Positions 1-9,192 of a stretch of DNA of 64,000 nucleotides are shown here, piece by piece (within the stretch, counting starts at the first letter, position 1; the number at the start of each line of letters is the position of its first letter). The stretch is from positions 62,001-126,000 of the forward strand of contig CAYZYG010000001.1 of the NCBI GenBank assembly GCA_964481395.1, written 5' to 3'. The notes under the pieces were generated by a model. That model made no database searches and was not told where the DNA came from. It saw nothing but the letters and a program-made list of their open reading frames with translations. The position numbers and the translations under genes were made by a program. The stretch is from JBFMFH01 sp964481395 (GTDB lineage Bacteria; Acidobacteriota; Vicinamibacteria; Vicinamibacterales; JAKQTR01).

Positions 1-233
1 AGCGTGCGGATGTGCGGATTGTCGACGATCGCCGGACGGTCGTCGTAGACGAAGAGGCCCCGGAAGCTCGTCGAGTACGCCCACAACGTGCCGGCGAGGG
101 CAGCGAGGACGAACAGCGGCACGGCCAGGCGATGCGCGGTCTCGCGGCCCTTGGGCTGCCCGGTCCCGGCCGCGCGCTGCCCCGCCGGCATCCCGGCATC
201 ACCCTGCCGTGCGCGCCTCCGCTTCCGCCCCAC
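1..233 (-). CDS. N-terminus of a membrane protein, possibly TMTC/PMT-like glycosyltransferase (cut by window edge)
   Basis: Only the first ~77 codons are present; the gene runs off the left edge. I chose the GTG at 233 because a GGGAGGG ribosome-binding site lies 8 bases before it and an Arg/Lys-rich cytoplasmic stretch follows; an in-frame ATG at 191 is the alternative. The protein has a basic N-terminus, one hydrophobic segment (around residues 36-50) and then FVYDDRPAIVDNPHIRT. A YDD...IVDNPHIR signature just after the first membrane helix is typical of TPR-containing mannosyltransferase-like (TMTC/PMT-type) membrane proteins, where the acidic pair lies on the outer face. The family call rests on that motif alone because the rest of the gene is missing. 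Confidence 0.45.
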   Translation of the reverse strand, partial: MGRKRRRARQGDAGMPAGQRAAGTGQPKGRETAHRLAVPLFVLAALAGTLWAYSTSFRGLFVYDDRPAIVDNPHIRT

Positions 234-290
234 TGGTCCGCCCTCCCTCACGCCGTTCGCCCAGGCCCGCATCCTACCGCAGGACGCCAC

Positions 291-617
291 CCCTGTTCCC
301 TGTTCCCTGATCCCTGGTCCCTGTCCGTCCCTGTCGCCTGTCGCCTGTCGCCTGTCGCCTGTCGCCTGTCGCCTGCCGCCTGTCGCCTGTCNNNNNNNNN
401 NNNNNNNNNNNNNNNNNNNNNNNNNNNNNNNNNNNNNNNNNNNNNNNNNNNNNNNNNNNNNNNNNNNNNNNNNNNNNNNNNNNNNNNNNNNGCCTGGTCC
501 CTGTCCTGATCCCTGGTCCCTGTCCGTCCCTGTCGCCTGTCGCCTGTCGCCTGGTCCCTGTCCTGATCCCTGGTCCCTGTCCGTCCCTGTCGCCTGTCGC
601 CTGCCGCCTGGTCCCCG
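291..617. repeat. Heptanucleotide tandem repeat array with assembly gap
   Basis: Array with a 7-base period built from CCTGTCG and related units (TCCCTGG, TCCCTGT), on both sides of the N run. It fills most of the space between the divergent genes at 233 and 726, and no convincing gene lies in it. The same units recur at 31708-31955 and, in reverse orientation, at 63141-63206. Open frames across it in several directions are artefacts of the period. Confidence 0.9.
392..491. other. Scaffold gap (100 N)
   Basis: Exactly 100 undetermined bases inside the heptamer array. A round 100 is a common placeholder for a gap of unknown size, so the true length of the repeat is unknown. Confidence 0.98.
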
Positions 618-725
618 TCTTGACACTCCCTTCCCCCCGCAGCTATCGTCGAGTCCCCGTCTGTCATCCGCCTCCGCGGGCGGGGATGTGGCCCTCGTGC
701 TCCCCACACCGGATAGAGGTTCCGT

Positions 726-2816
726 ATGACCACCACAAGACTCCGCGCAGGCGTACTCGGCCTGGTACTCGTCGCCGTCGCCTTCGGCGTCGCCATCCAT
801 GCCGACGAAGGGTTCTGGCCCTACAACAGCATCCCCAAGGCCGCCATCAAGACCAAGTACGGATTCACCGTGACCGACCCGTGGCTGAACCACCTGCAGC
901 TCGCCACCGTGCGCTTCGGCGGCGCCACGGGATCGATCGTGTCTCCGAAGGGTCTGGTCCTGACGAACCACCACGTCGGGCTGGGTACCCTGCAGCGTCT
1001 GAGCACCAAGGAACGCGACTACGTCAAGAACGGGTTCCACGCGCCCACGCTGGCTGACGAACTCAAGGTGCCGGGCCAGACGTTGAGCGTGCTGCAGAGC
1101 ATCGAGGACGTGAGCGGGAAGGTGGATGCCGGCATCAGGCCGGGGATGAGCGCCGCGCAGATCAATGAGGCGCGGCAGTCCGCGATTACGGAACTCCAGA
1201 ACGGAGCCGCTCCCGGGACGTCCCGCCAGGTGGTCTCGCTGTACGCCGGGGCCCTTCACCATCTGTACACGTACAAGGTGTACTCGGACGTGCGTCTGGT
1301 CTTCGGCGTGGAATACCAGGTGGGCTTCTACGGCGGGGACCCCGACAATTTCACCTATCCGCGCTACAACCTCGACCTGTGTCTCTTCCGGCTGTACGAG
1401 AACGACAAGCCGGCCGACACCCCCAACTATCTGAAGTGGTCGCCGAACGGGACGAAGGAGAACGAGCTCGTCTTCACGACCGGTCATCCCGGCACCACCC
1501 AGCGGCTGAACACGGTCGCGCACCTCAAGTACCTCCGTGACCTCGCGCTCCCGTTCTCCGTTGCCAGCCTCGAGATGCGCGACGCCGCCACCAAGCAGTG
1601 GATGGCCCTCAACCCTGAGAACGCCCGGCTGGGCCTGTCGGAGCTGTTCGGCATCCAGAACAGCCTGAAATCTCAGCGTGGGCGCCTGCAGGGTCTCCGC
1701 GACGCAGCGCTGATGGCGAAGAAGGAAGCGTCGGAGGCGCGCCTCCGGGCCGGACTGGCCAAGAACCCCGCAAAGCAGCAGGAACTCGGCGGCGCCTGGG
1801 ACGTCATCGAAAAGACGCTCGGCGTCGCGCGCCAGATCGACGCCGAACGGAATTTCATCGCCAACGCGGCCGGTCTGAATTCGACACTGTTCACGATGGC
1901 CCGCAACCTGGTGCGCGCGGCGTACACGCCTCCAGCCGCCGAAGGCGGCCGAGGTGGGCGCGGCGGCGGGCGCGGCGGGACGCCGGCCGGCGGGGGCCGC
2001 GGACAGGCCGCCCCGACGGCGCCCAATCTCGAACGAGAGAAGGTGAACCTCACTGCCTCGCTCGCGTTCATGCAGTCGTTCCTCGGCGCGGATCACGCCA
2101 TCGTCAAGCGCATCCTCGGGGGGCAGACGCCCCAGGCGCGTGCCGCCGAACTCATCGACAAGACGCGGCTGACCGACAGTGAAATCGTCACGTTGCTGCG
2201 GGCCGGCGGCAGGGCCACCATCGATGCCTCCACCGATCCCCTGATCGTGCTGGCTCGATCGCTGGAGGCCGACGCACAGGCCATCGCCAAGCGGTACCAG
2301 GACGAGGTCACGGCGGTCCAGCAGGCCGAGTATCCGAAGATCGGGCAGGCGGTGTTCGTGGTCGATGGCGCGAAGGCCTATCCCGACGCGACCGGGACGC
2401 TGCGCCTGTCCTACGGCGCGGTGAAGTCGTACATGGAGGGGGGGAAGCGAATTCCAGCCTACACCGATTTCGCGGGCCTCTACGCGCGGGCCGCGCAGCA
2501 CGACAACGCGTCACCGTGGGATCTGGCTCCACGCTGGGTCGAGCACAAGGCGGCACTCAACCTCAAGACGCCCTTCAATTTTGTGACGACCAACGACATC
2601 GTCGGCGGCAACAGCGGCTCGCCGGTCGTCAACCGCAAGGGCGAGGTCGTGGGTCTGGTTTTCGACGGCAACATTCAGATGCTGCCCGGCTATTACATCT
2701 ACGAGGACTCGGTGAACCGGTGCGTGTCCGTGGATTCGCGCGCCATCATCGAGGCGCTGCGGAAGATCTACAAGGCGGACGCCCTGGCCGACGAGATGAC
2801 CGGGAAGACCCGCTGA
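726..2816 (+). CDS. S46 family dipeptidyl peptidase (DPP7-like), secreted
   Basis: 696-residue serine peptidase that removes dipeptides from the N-terminus of peptides, probably in the periplasm. A signal peptide (residues 1-26, cut near HA-DE) leads into the family start EGFWPYNSIP. The catalytic His lies in TNHHV (H82/H83) and the nucleophile is Ser630 in GGNSGSPV. Eighteen residues after Ser630 is Gly in FDGN; in characterised S46 enzymes Gly there goes with hydrophobic P1 preference (DPP7) and Arg with acidic preference (DPP11), so a DPP7-type specificity is inferred. A Gly/Arg-rich low-complexity insert near residues 409-430 is unusual. Length fits the family (about 700). It stands alone, followed by a convergent gene. 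Confidence 0.93.
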   Translation: MTTTRLRAGVLGLVLVAVAFGVAIHADEGFWPYNSIPKAAIKTKYGFTVTDPWLNHLQLATVRFGGATGSIVSPKGLVLTNHHVGLGTLQRLSTKERDYVKNGFHAPTLADELKVPGQTLSVLQSIEDVSGKVDAGIRPGMSAAQINEARQSAITELQNGAAPGTSRQVVSLYAGALHHLYTYKVYSDVRLVFGVEYQVGFYGGDPDNFTYPRYNLDLCLFRLYENDKPADTPNYLKWSPNGTKENELVFTTGHPGTTQRLNTVAHLKYLRDLALPFSVASLEMRDAATKQWMALNPENARLGLSELFGIQNSLKSQRGRLQGLRDAALMAKKEASEARLRAGLAKNPAKQQELGGAWDVIEKTLGVARQIDAERNFIANAAGLNSTLFTMARNLVRAAYTPPAAEGGRGGRGGGRGGTPAGGGRGQAAPTAPNLEREKVNLTASLAFMQSFLGADHAIVKRILGGQTPQARAAELIDKTRLTDSEIVTLLRAGGRATIDASTDPLIVLARSLEADAQAIAKRYQDEVTAVQQAEYPKIGQAVFVVDGAKAYPDATGTLRLSYGAVKSYMEGGKRIPAYTDFAGLYARAAQHDNASPWDLAPRWVEHKAALNLKTPFNFVTTNDIVGGNSGSPVVNRKGEVVGLVFDGNIQMLPGYYIYEDSVNRCVSVDSRAIIEALRKIYKADALADEMTGKTR

Positions 2817-2846
2817 GCCCGAACGGGCTGTGGCGGCGGCCGGGTG

Positions 2847-5399
2847 TCAAACCTCCTGGCCGCCGCTCCCCTCTGACGCCTCAGGCCGCGACGGCCGCTC
2901 GCCCCGGAGGAGCGGCTGGTAATCGCCAGCGAGAAACCGCTCCGCGTACCAGTCCGCCAGCGCGCCTTCCCCCAGCAGCATGTCGAGCCTGTTCGCGCAC
3001 ACCAGCAGCCGCCCGAGCGCCGTCAACACGCCGCACACGGACGCCGCCGGAGCCTGACCGAAGAGGCCCGACACGAAGTCCCCCTTCAGCGTGACCTGGA
3101 AGCCCAACCCGTCCAGGACGCGCCCGATGAAACGCGCGCGTCGGGCGCGCCGTGGCTCGTCGGCGGCTCCGCCGCGGAAGACGAATCTCACGCGGCTTTC
3201 GTGCTCGCGTTCCGCGACGAACGCTTCGAGCGTGGTGAAGTGGTAGCCGATGCGCGAGCTGAGCTGGAGGTAACGGTCGGACACGATCCCCCAGGTCGGA
3301 CCACCCAGATCCGTCTCGAACGCGGACTGGGACAGCACCGACACGAAACCCGCCGCGTCGATGGGCGCTGGCCCGGATCGCTGAACCGCGGGATCGAGCA
3401 GGCCGTCCAGTACGGCCGCCGCCGGCAGACTGGTCACCTGTTGGCGGGTGACGCTTCGTGAGCCCGGATCGGGCGTCACGCCTCCCTCGAGGGGCACCAG
3501 CCGCAAATCGAACGGTAGCCGGGCCGACACACGGTACCAGGCGCCGCCGCTGCCGTCCCCTACGCCAACCGTCTCGAGCAGGGCCTTCTCGTGGATGAAC
3601 CGAACAAGGTCGTGCACGGTCCGGCAGTGCTCCGGGGTAAAGGTCGGCGCCCCTGGGTCCGTGAGGTGCAGCGGCAGCACGAGCGGCAGCACCCTGTCCA
3701 GCAGCGGCGAGCGCCGCCCGGCGACCAGGGCCGGGTCTGCCGGCTCCAGTGCGTCGAGCTCGGCCACGCGTCCCGCATACACGCGACCGGTCGTCGCATC
3801 GACCGTCACGAGGGCCCCGTCGTCGAGTGCCTTCGCCGCGCCCTCGACACCCATCAGGGCGGGCACGCCGAACTCGCGCGCGCTCGATGCCAGGTGGCCC
3901 GTCACCGACCCGCGCTCGGCGACCAGCGCCACGGCTCTCGACAAGGCCAGCGCGAGATCGGGAGACGCCTCGACCGCCACCATGACGCTCCCCTTTGGCA
4001 ACAGGAGCGCCTCATCGCGACCGCGAACCCGGGTCACGCAACCAACGCCGACGCCAGGCGACGCGCACACCCCGCGGTCAACGAGAAGCAGAGCCCCGCT
4101 CACCGCTGCCCCCCGACGGGTCTGAGCCACCGGAACCAGAGCCAGCGGACGGGCCTGGAGGAGTGTGAGGCGGCCCTCCGTGTCGATGGCCCACTCGATG
4201 TCGGCGGCGGTTCCCAGCACCTCCTCCGCACGCATCGCCAGAGCCGCCACGGACGACACCTCGTCATCCGAGATCGGCGCGTGGTCCCGCGGCGCTGCAC
4301 GGCGGTCGTCCCGCACGACGCTCCGGGTGGCCCGATCCACCCACCACGCCGACGGAGCCGCCTCTCCGCCGACCAGTGCGGTGGCCACGCCGGCCACGGC
4401 CTCGACCACGACAGCGCCTGGGCGCTGGGACATCGGGTCGCGGGAGTACGCCACCCCTGATACCCGTGCCTCGACCATCGGCATGACGAGCGCGCCCATG
4501 CCGAGTTCGAGCGAACCGAATCCACGGCGCAGTCGCATCAACATCGCGCGCGGGCTGAAGAAACCCGCCAGAACCCGGAGATATGCGTCCACCAGTTCTT
4601 CGGCGGGCACGTAAAGCACCGAGGTGTATTGACCGGCGAACGAGAGCGCCGCATCCTCGCCGGTGGCGCTGCTCCGCACGGCGAAGGTTGCGCCAGCCCC
4701 GCCGCGCGCGGTCAGGTCCGCGGCCACGGCCGTGAGGCCGCTCACGAGATCGGCGGGCAGCGTCGCGTGGAGCACCTGCTGGCCGATCCGTTCGGCCGTC
4801 TCCAATAGATGGGCCGGCTCGTCTGGATCGAGCGCATCGGACAGCAGGCGAACGGTCTCGTCGAGCCGGTTCTGCCAGAGCAGGGCATGAAAAGCCTCGA
4901 CGCTCACCGCTACGGCCTCCGGCACGGGCACGCCCCCGGCCGCGCGCATGACTCCCAGATTGGCGGCCTTGCCCCCCACGACCTCCGCGTCGGTGAACCG
5001 CGAGTCGCCGGCCCGCACGATCCAGGATCCGGGGTCGCGGACGCGCGGAGGTTCGACCAGCGTACCGTCGAGTTCGGCCCGGATCCGATCGATGGCGGGA
5101 AAGAGCGCGTCGTACTGCGGGCCGCCGAGTACGCGCAGCATCTTGGCCATGGCGTAGACCTGAACGCCGATCCGGGTGACAACGGCCTTGCACCGCTGGC
5201 GCCCGGAGGCTCCAGGCGCCTGGGCCAGGGCTTCGAGTTCGGACAGCAGTTCCAGCACGTCGGCATTGGCACGGAGAACCTGGAGGTAAGCGTCGTAGCG
5301 GGTAATGAGCGCCGAGCGCCGCTCTGAGGAGGCTGCGCCCCTGGCGCCGCGCATCTTCGAGATCCAGTTCGCCACCGTGTCCTCGCTTCTGGGCTGCAA
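2847..5399 (-). CDS. PEP-synthase/PPDK-like phosphotransfer protein with non-standard C-terminus
   Basis: 850 residues from a TTG at 5399; an ATG at 5354 (MRGARG) is an alternative start. The order is: an N-terminal region of ~130 residues of unknown role; an ATP-grasp domain like the PPDK/PEP-synthase nucleotide-binding domain (about 135-430, with GGKAANLG and FAVRSSATGEDA); and a swivelling phosphohistidine domain (about 460-540) with TGHLASSAREFGVP, where His502 is the expected phosphoacceptor. The usual PEP/pyruvate TIM barrel is not recognisable; about 300 different residues replace it. It can therefore be expected to autophosphorylate from ATP, but its acceptor is unknown. A consensus -10 element lies just upstream at 5414-5419. 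It converges on the S46 peptidase gene. Confidence 0.8.
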   Translation of the reverse strand: MQPRSEDTVANWISKMRGARGAASSERRSALITRYDAYLQVLRANADVLELLSELEALAQAPGASGRQRCKAVVTRIGVQVYAMAKMLRVLGGPQYDALFPAIDRIRAELDGTLVEPPRVRDPGSWIVRAGDSRFTDAEVVGGKAANLGVMRAAGGVPVPEAVAVSVEAFHALLWQNRLDETVRLLSDALDPDEPAHLLETAERIGQQVLHATLPADLVSGLTAVAADLTARGGAGATFAVRSSATGEDAALSFAGQYTSVLYVPAEELVDAYLRVLAGFFSPRAMLMRLRRGFGSLELGMGALVMPMVEARVSGVAYSRDPMSQRPGAVVVEAVAGVATALVGGEAAPSAWWVDRATRSVVRDDRRAAPRDHAPISDDEVSSVAALAMRAEEVLGTAADIEWAIDTEGRLTLLQARPLALVPVAQTRRGAAVSGALLLVDRGVCASPGVGVGCVTRVRGRDEALLLPKGSVMVAVEASPDLALALSRAVALVAERGSVTGHLASSAREFGVPALMGVEGAAKALDDGALVTVDATTGRVYAGRVAELDALEPADPALVAGRRSPLLDRVLPLVLPLHLTDPGAPTFTPEHCRTVHDLVRFIHEKALLETVGVGDGSGGAWYRVSARLPFDLRLVPLEGGVTPDPGSRSVTRQQVTSLPAAAVLDGLLDPAVQRSGPAPIDAAGFVSVLSQSAFETDLGGPTWGIVSDRYLQLSSRIGYHFTTLEAFVAEREHESRVRFVFRGGAADEPRRARRARFIGRVLDGLGFQVTLKGDFVSGLFGQAPAASVCGVLTALGRLLVCANRLDMLLGEGALADWYAERFLAGDYQPLLRGERPSRPEASEGSGGQEV

Positions 5400-5413
5400 C
5401 GTGGCCCGGCGTG

Positions 5414-5419
5414 ATTATA
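5414..5419 (-). promoter_or_regulatory. Candidate -10 box (TATAAT) for the PEP-synthase-like gene
   Basis: On the minus strand this reads TATAAT and would place the transcription start near 5407, only about 8 bases before the TTG at 5399. No good -35 box is visible at the standard spacing. The flanking GACCCGGGTC/AGACCCGG inverted repeat could bind a regulator. Confidence 0.4.
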
Positions 5420-5512
5420 GACCCGGGTCATCAGACCCGGCGCATGACGTGCGCAATGGTCGGCCAGTGAAGCGTCGCCGCACGCCGCCGAGGATCCGCG
5501 TTCCCCGTCGTC

Positions 5513-5559
5513 ATTCCCGCGAACGCGGGAATCCAGGATTGGACCCCGCTTCCGCGGGG
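5513..5559. repeat. dRS3-like palindromic repeat, extended copy
   Basis: ATTCCCGC-N4-GCGGGAAT (5513-5532), preceded by CGTC and followed by CCAG, then a second hairpin CCCCGC-TTCC-GCGGGG (5544-5559). The core recurs at 21088, 28711, 63813 and 63875. Confidence 0.85.
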
Positions 5560-5792
5560 GTGATGGAGCGCTTGCTGCATTCGACAAGATCGAGCCCATT
5601 GGAGGTGTCTGGTGGTCAGCGGGACGAGGCGGACACGCGCGAGATCATCTCGGCCATCTCCAGAGAAGCTCATATCTCGACCGGCGGGCTCATTCCCATA
5701 GACACACGTGACACACAAGATCGCACCAGACACCGGCCGCCCGGTGATGCTAGACTCCCCGGCATCGACGCTGCCCCCGCCCGGAGGCCGGA

Positions 5793-7025
5793 ATGCCGGT
5801 TGTGTTGCTCTTCGAGGCCCCGTTCGCCCGCGGCGACGACGTCGGCCGGCGGCTCGCCCACGATTTGGGCTACCAGTTCGTCCCTGCCGGCGAGATCTTC
5901 GCGACCGCAGAGCGGCTGTACCGCTTCCCCGCCGCCAGACTCGAGCGCGCGGTCGCCGGCGGCCCGTCGGTCTTCAACGCCTTCACGCACGAGCACGAAC
6001 GCGCCATCGCGTATCTCAAGGGCGCGATGGCCTCACTGATCGAGCGGGACGGATGGGTCACGTGCAGCCCGGCGACGCTGCTCGTCCCGTCCGCCATCAA
6101 CACCGCTCTGCGGGTGTGCCTCGTGGGGACAACCGCGCACCGCGCCACGATTGCGGCAGCCCAGCAGGGCCTCACGCCAAGCCGCGCCGAGCGTCTCGTG
6201 GCGCGGGAGGACGCGCGGCAGGCCGCCTGGGTGCGGCACATCGCCGACGCGGGCCCCTGGGACCCATCGCTCTACGACGTCGTGCTCCCGACCCATGCCG
6301 GCTCAACGGACGACGCGGCCGCGCAGATACGCACCCACGTCCACAACCCGGCGCTGCAACCGACCGATCGGACACCCGCGACCATCGCCGACTTCCGCCT
6401 CGCGGCCGCTGTCACGATCGCGCTTGCCGAACAGGGCCACGACGTCGACGTGTCCTGTGAGAACGGCTACGCGACCATCGTCCTCAACCGCTTCACCGTT
6501 CGCGTCGAGCGTCTCGAAGACGAGGTCAAGCGGCTCGCCAGGGCGATCGACGGCATCCGCGACGTGACGACCCGCGTCGGCCCCCGTTTCCGCCCGCCCA
6601 GCCGCGACGTCCAGCTCGACGCCGACACGCCGGCCAAGATCCTGCTCGTCGATGACGAGCAGGAGTACGTGCAGACGCTCTCCGAGCGCCTGCTGGCGCG
6701 GAACGTGGGCACCGCGGTGGCCCTGAGCGGTGAGGAAGCCCTCGAGATCATCGAGAGCGACGAGCCGGAAGTCGTCGTGCTCGATCTCCAGATGCCGGGA
6801 ATCGACGGCATCGAGGTTCTGCGCCGCGTCAAGAAGGGACATCCCGACACGCAAGTCATCATTCTCACGGGTCACGGCAGCGACCGGGAACGGAAGGTCG
6901 CCGAGGAACTCGGCGCCTTCGCCTACCTCAACAAGCCGGTGGACATCAGCGTCCTGTCGCGGACGATGAAGGAGGCCTATCGGATCATCAGGCAGCGTCG
7001 GCCTGGCGGCACCGAATCAGCCTAG
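5793..7025 (+). CDS. Cytidylate-kinase-like domain fused to a response-regulator receiver
   Basis: 410 residues. The N-terminal ~190 resemble the cytidylate-kinase-like family (AAA/P-loop kinase fold): a domain opening with VVLLFEAPFARGDDVGRRLA, helical middle, and a late Arg/Asp-rich segment. The usual GxxGxGK P-loop is degenerate, so catalysis is doubtful and a nucleotide- or ligand-sensing role is possible. A coiled linker (about 230-280) leads to a CheY-like receiver (about 282-400) with LLVDDE, acceptor Asp in VVLDLQMPGIDG, Thr in ILTGHGS and Lys in LNKPVD. It opens an operon with a Cache histidine kinase 12 bases downstream, a second receiver, a kinase-like protein and a receiver-SulP fusion. 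The kinase or phosphatase feeding this receiver is probably the next gene. Confidence 0.8.
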   Translation: MPVVLLFEAPFARGDDVGRRLAHDLGYQFVPAGEIFATAERLYRFPAARLERAVAGGPSVFNAFTHEHERAIAYLKGAMASLIERDGWVTCSPATLLVPSAINTALRVCLVGTTAHRATIAAAQQGLTPSRAERLVAREDARQAAWVRHIADAGPWDPSLYDVVLPTHAGSTDDAAAQIRTHVHNPALQPTDRTPATIADFRLAAAVTIALAEQGHDVDVSCENGYATIVLNRFTVRVERLEDEVKRLARAIDGIRDVTTRVGPRFRPPSRDVQLDADTPAKILLVDDEQEYVQTLSERLLARNVGTAVALSGEEALEIIESDEPEVVVLDLQMPGIDGIEVLRRVKKGHPDTQVIILTGHGSDRERKVAEELGAFAYLNKPVDISVLSRTMKEAYRIIRQRRPGGTESA

Positions 7026-7037
7026 CGGGGGACCATC

Positions 7038-8843
7038 GTGGAACACTCGCCCGGAACTCCCCCACGCCCCCGCCGGGAGTTCCTGGACCAGTTGAAGAAC
7101 CTGTTCGTCGTCGGAGCCGACGACTTCAAGCCCGGCTCTGGAGGGCAGGAACGCCGCTACCGGGCGCTGCGCCGGTACGTGGTGCTGTCGACGGCCTTCG
7201 TGTCGCTGGCCCCGCTGCTCGTGATCACCGTCCTGAGCTACCGCCAGTACGAGCGCGCCTACCGGACCGAGTTGTTCGATCCCATCGCGCGCCTCACGTC
7301 CACGACGAAGCAGACAGTGGACTTCTTCCTCGCCGAGCGGCGATCGGCCCTCGAGATGATCGTCCGCGAAACGCCGTTCCCCGTCCTGGCCGAGGCGGAC
7401 CGGCTGCGGCGCACGCTCGCGAATCTGGCCAGCTCCTTCGGAGGATTCGTCGATCTGGGCCTGATCGACCAGACCGGCCGGCAGCGTGCGTACGAAGGGC
7501 CGTACTCCCTGCTGGGGCGGAACTACGCGGACCAGTCCTGGTTCTCGGATGTCCAGCAGCGGGGCGTCCACGTGAGCGGCGTCTTCCTCGGGTATCGCGG
7601 CATCCCGCACTTCGTCATCGCCGTGAAACATCTCGACGAGTCGGGGGCGTGGTACGTGCTGCGCGCGACCGTCGACAGCGAGGAGCTGAACCGCCGCATC
7701 CGCGGGCCCGGCGTCGATGACCTCACCGACATCTTCCTGGTGGATGGCCAGGGCCTGCTCCAGAGTCCGTCCCGCCTGTACGGAAAGGCGCTCCAGCCCG
7801 TGCCGGAGCCCCTGCGGCCGCCGGAGGCCGGCGGCAGTTCGGTCGGCCTGCGAACCGTCGGGTCGGAGCCCTTCGTCGTCGGGTACGCCGCGATCGAACG
7901 CTCGCCCTTCACGCTCATGCTCCTCCACCGCCCGCGGGAACAGATGGCGACCTGGCAGACGATCCGGAGCGAACTCGTCATTTTCTTTGGCGTCAGCGTC
8001 GTCCTGATCCTCTCGGTGATCTGGGTCAGCTCGACGTACATGATGAAACGAGTCCGGGACGCGGACAGGCGACGGGAAGCCTCGCTCCACGAGGTCGAGT
8101 ACACGAACAAGATGGCCACGATCGGACGGCTGGCGGCCGGCGTCGCCCACGAGATCAACAACCCGCTCGCGATCATCAACGAGAAGGCGGGCCTGCTGCA
8201 GGACTTCATCGATCTGGGCGACCAGTTTCCCCGGCGCGAGAAAGTCGCGTCGCTCGTCTCGTCCATCATCAGCTCCGTCGAGCGCGCCAGCCGCGTCACG
8301 CATCGGCTGCTCGGGTTCTCACGCCACGTCGACGTCCGCTGCGAGACGATCGATCTCGAAGCGCTGATCCACGAAGTGCTGGGATTCCTGGAACGGGAGG
8401 CCAGCTACCGGGGAGTGGATCTCGTCATCACGCGCGAGGCGGACCTCCCGGCCATCGAAAGCGACCGCGGCCAGCTCCAGCAGGTGTTCCTCAACATCGT
8501 GAACAACGCCCTCGCGGCGGTGAAGGACCGTGTCGGTCGGATCGACATTGCCATCGGGCGGACCGGCACCGACCAGGTGCGGGTGACCATCACCGACAAC
8601 GGGGAGGGCATCGAGCAGGCGAACCTGTCCAAGATCTTCGAGCCGTTCTTCACCACGAAGAAGGGCTACGGGACCGGCCTCGGCCTGTCGGTGACGTACG
8701 GAATCATCCAGAAGCTCGGCGGCGCCATCACCGTCGAGAGCGAGCCCGGAGCGTGGACCACCTTCACGGTCACCCTCCCAATCACGTCGTGCGAACCCAG
8801 AGATCAAGCCCATGGCGGACCCGAAGATCCTCATCGTGGATGA
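7038..8843 (+). CDS. Membrane sensor histidine kinase with periplasmic Cache-type sensor
   Basis: 601 residues from a GTG at 7038, with a GGGGGA site just before it. Two membrane helices (about 47-67 and 313-335) bound a ~245-residue periplasmic region of double-Cache type (the DYADQSWF-like motif is NYADQSWF). No HAMP is obvious. The DHp helix holds GVAHEINNPLAIINEKAG with phosphoacceptor His371, followed by a complete HATPase domain (N box NIVNNAL, G1 DNGEGI, F box FEPFFTT, G2 GTGLGLS). This NtrB-like class usually pairs with receivers encoded nearby; three receivers lie within this operon. Its 3' end overlaps the next gene by 32 bases. Confidence 0.92.
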   Translation: MEHSPGTPPRPRREFLDQLKNLFVVGADDFKPGSGGQERRYRALRRYVVLSTAFVSLAPLLVITVLSYRQYERAYRTELFDPIARLTSTTKQTVDFFLAERRSALEMIVRETPFPVLAEADRLRRTLANLASSFGGFVDLGLIDQTGRQRAYEGPYSLLGRNYADQSWFSDVQQRGVHVSGVFLGYRGIPHFVIAVKHLDESGAWYVLRATVDSEELNRRIRGPGVDDLTDIFLVDGQGLLQSPSRLYGKALQPVPEPLRPPEAGGSSVGLRTVGSEPFVVGYAAIERSPFTLMLLHRPREQMATWQTIRSELVIFFGVSVVLILSVIWVSSTYMMKRVRDADRRREASLHEVEYTNKMATIGRLAAGVAHEINNPLAIINEKAGLLQDFIDLGDQFPRREKVASLVSSIISSVERASRVTHRLLGFSRHVDVRCETIDLEALIHEVLGFLEREASYRGVDLVITREADLPAIESDRGQLQQVFLNIVNNALAAVKDRVGRIDIAIGRTGTDQVRVTITDNGEGIEQANLSKIFEPFFTTKKGYGTGLGLSVTYGIIQKLGGAITVESEPGAWTTFTVTLPITSCEPRDQAHGGPEDPHRG

Positions 8844-9192
8844 CGAAGGCGAGCTGGCCTACACCCTTGCCGAGCGGCTCGACCTGCGCGCCTTCGCGGC
8901 AACGGGCGTGACCAGCGGAGACCAGGCCCTGGCGCTGCTGAGGCAGGAGCGGTTCGATGCCGTCGTGATGGACGTCAAGATGCCCGGCACCGGTGGGATC
9001 GAAGCGCTCAAAGCCATCAAGGAACAGCAGCCTGCCCTGCCCGTCATTCTCGTGACCGGGCACGGCTCCCGCGAAAACGCAGAAGAGGGCCTCCGGCTCG
9101 GTGCGTTCCGCTACCTCATGAAGCCGGTTCAAATCGACGACCTCGTGAAGCTGCTGCGCGAGGCCCTGGCCGGCGGGAAGGCCGAACCGTGA
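8812..9192 (+). CDS. Single-domain response regulator (CheY-like)
   Basis: 126 residues, a stand-alone receiver with no output domain: acidic pair in LIVDDE, phospho-Asp in VVMDVKMPGTGG, Thr in LVTGHG, and Lys in YLMKPV. Single receivers in such clusters act as phosphate shuttles or by protein binding. The ATG lies inside the end of the kinase gene, and its TGA overlaps the next GTG (GTGA), so the three genes are translationally coupled. Confidence 0.93.
   Translation: MADPKILIVDDEGELAYTLAERLDLRAFAATGVTSGDQALALLRQERFDAVVMDVKMPGTGGIEALKAIKEQQPALPVILVTGHGSRENAEEGLRLGAFRYLMKPVQIDDLVKLLREALAGGKAEP

Larger units (their letters stand above)
5400..5792. other. Intergenic region between divergent genes, mostly repeat
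   Basis: 393 bases with no supportable gene. It holds the -10 candidate at 5414-5419, the palindromic repeat at 5513-5559, and the unresolved promoter of the signalling operon that starts at 5793. Confidence 0.7.

Noticed and set aside
88..796. Open frames crossing the N gap and heptamer array on both strands
   Set aside because: Their translations are period-7 repeats (RQATGD-type) and undetermined residues; they come from the array.
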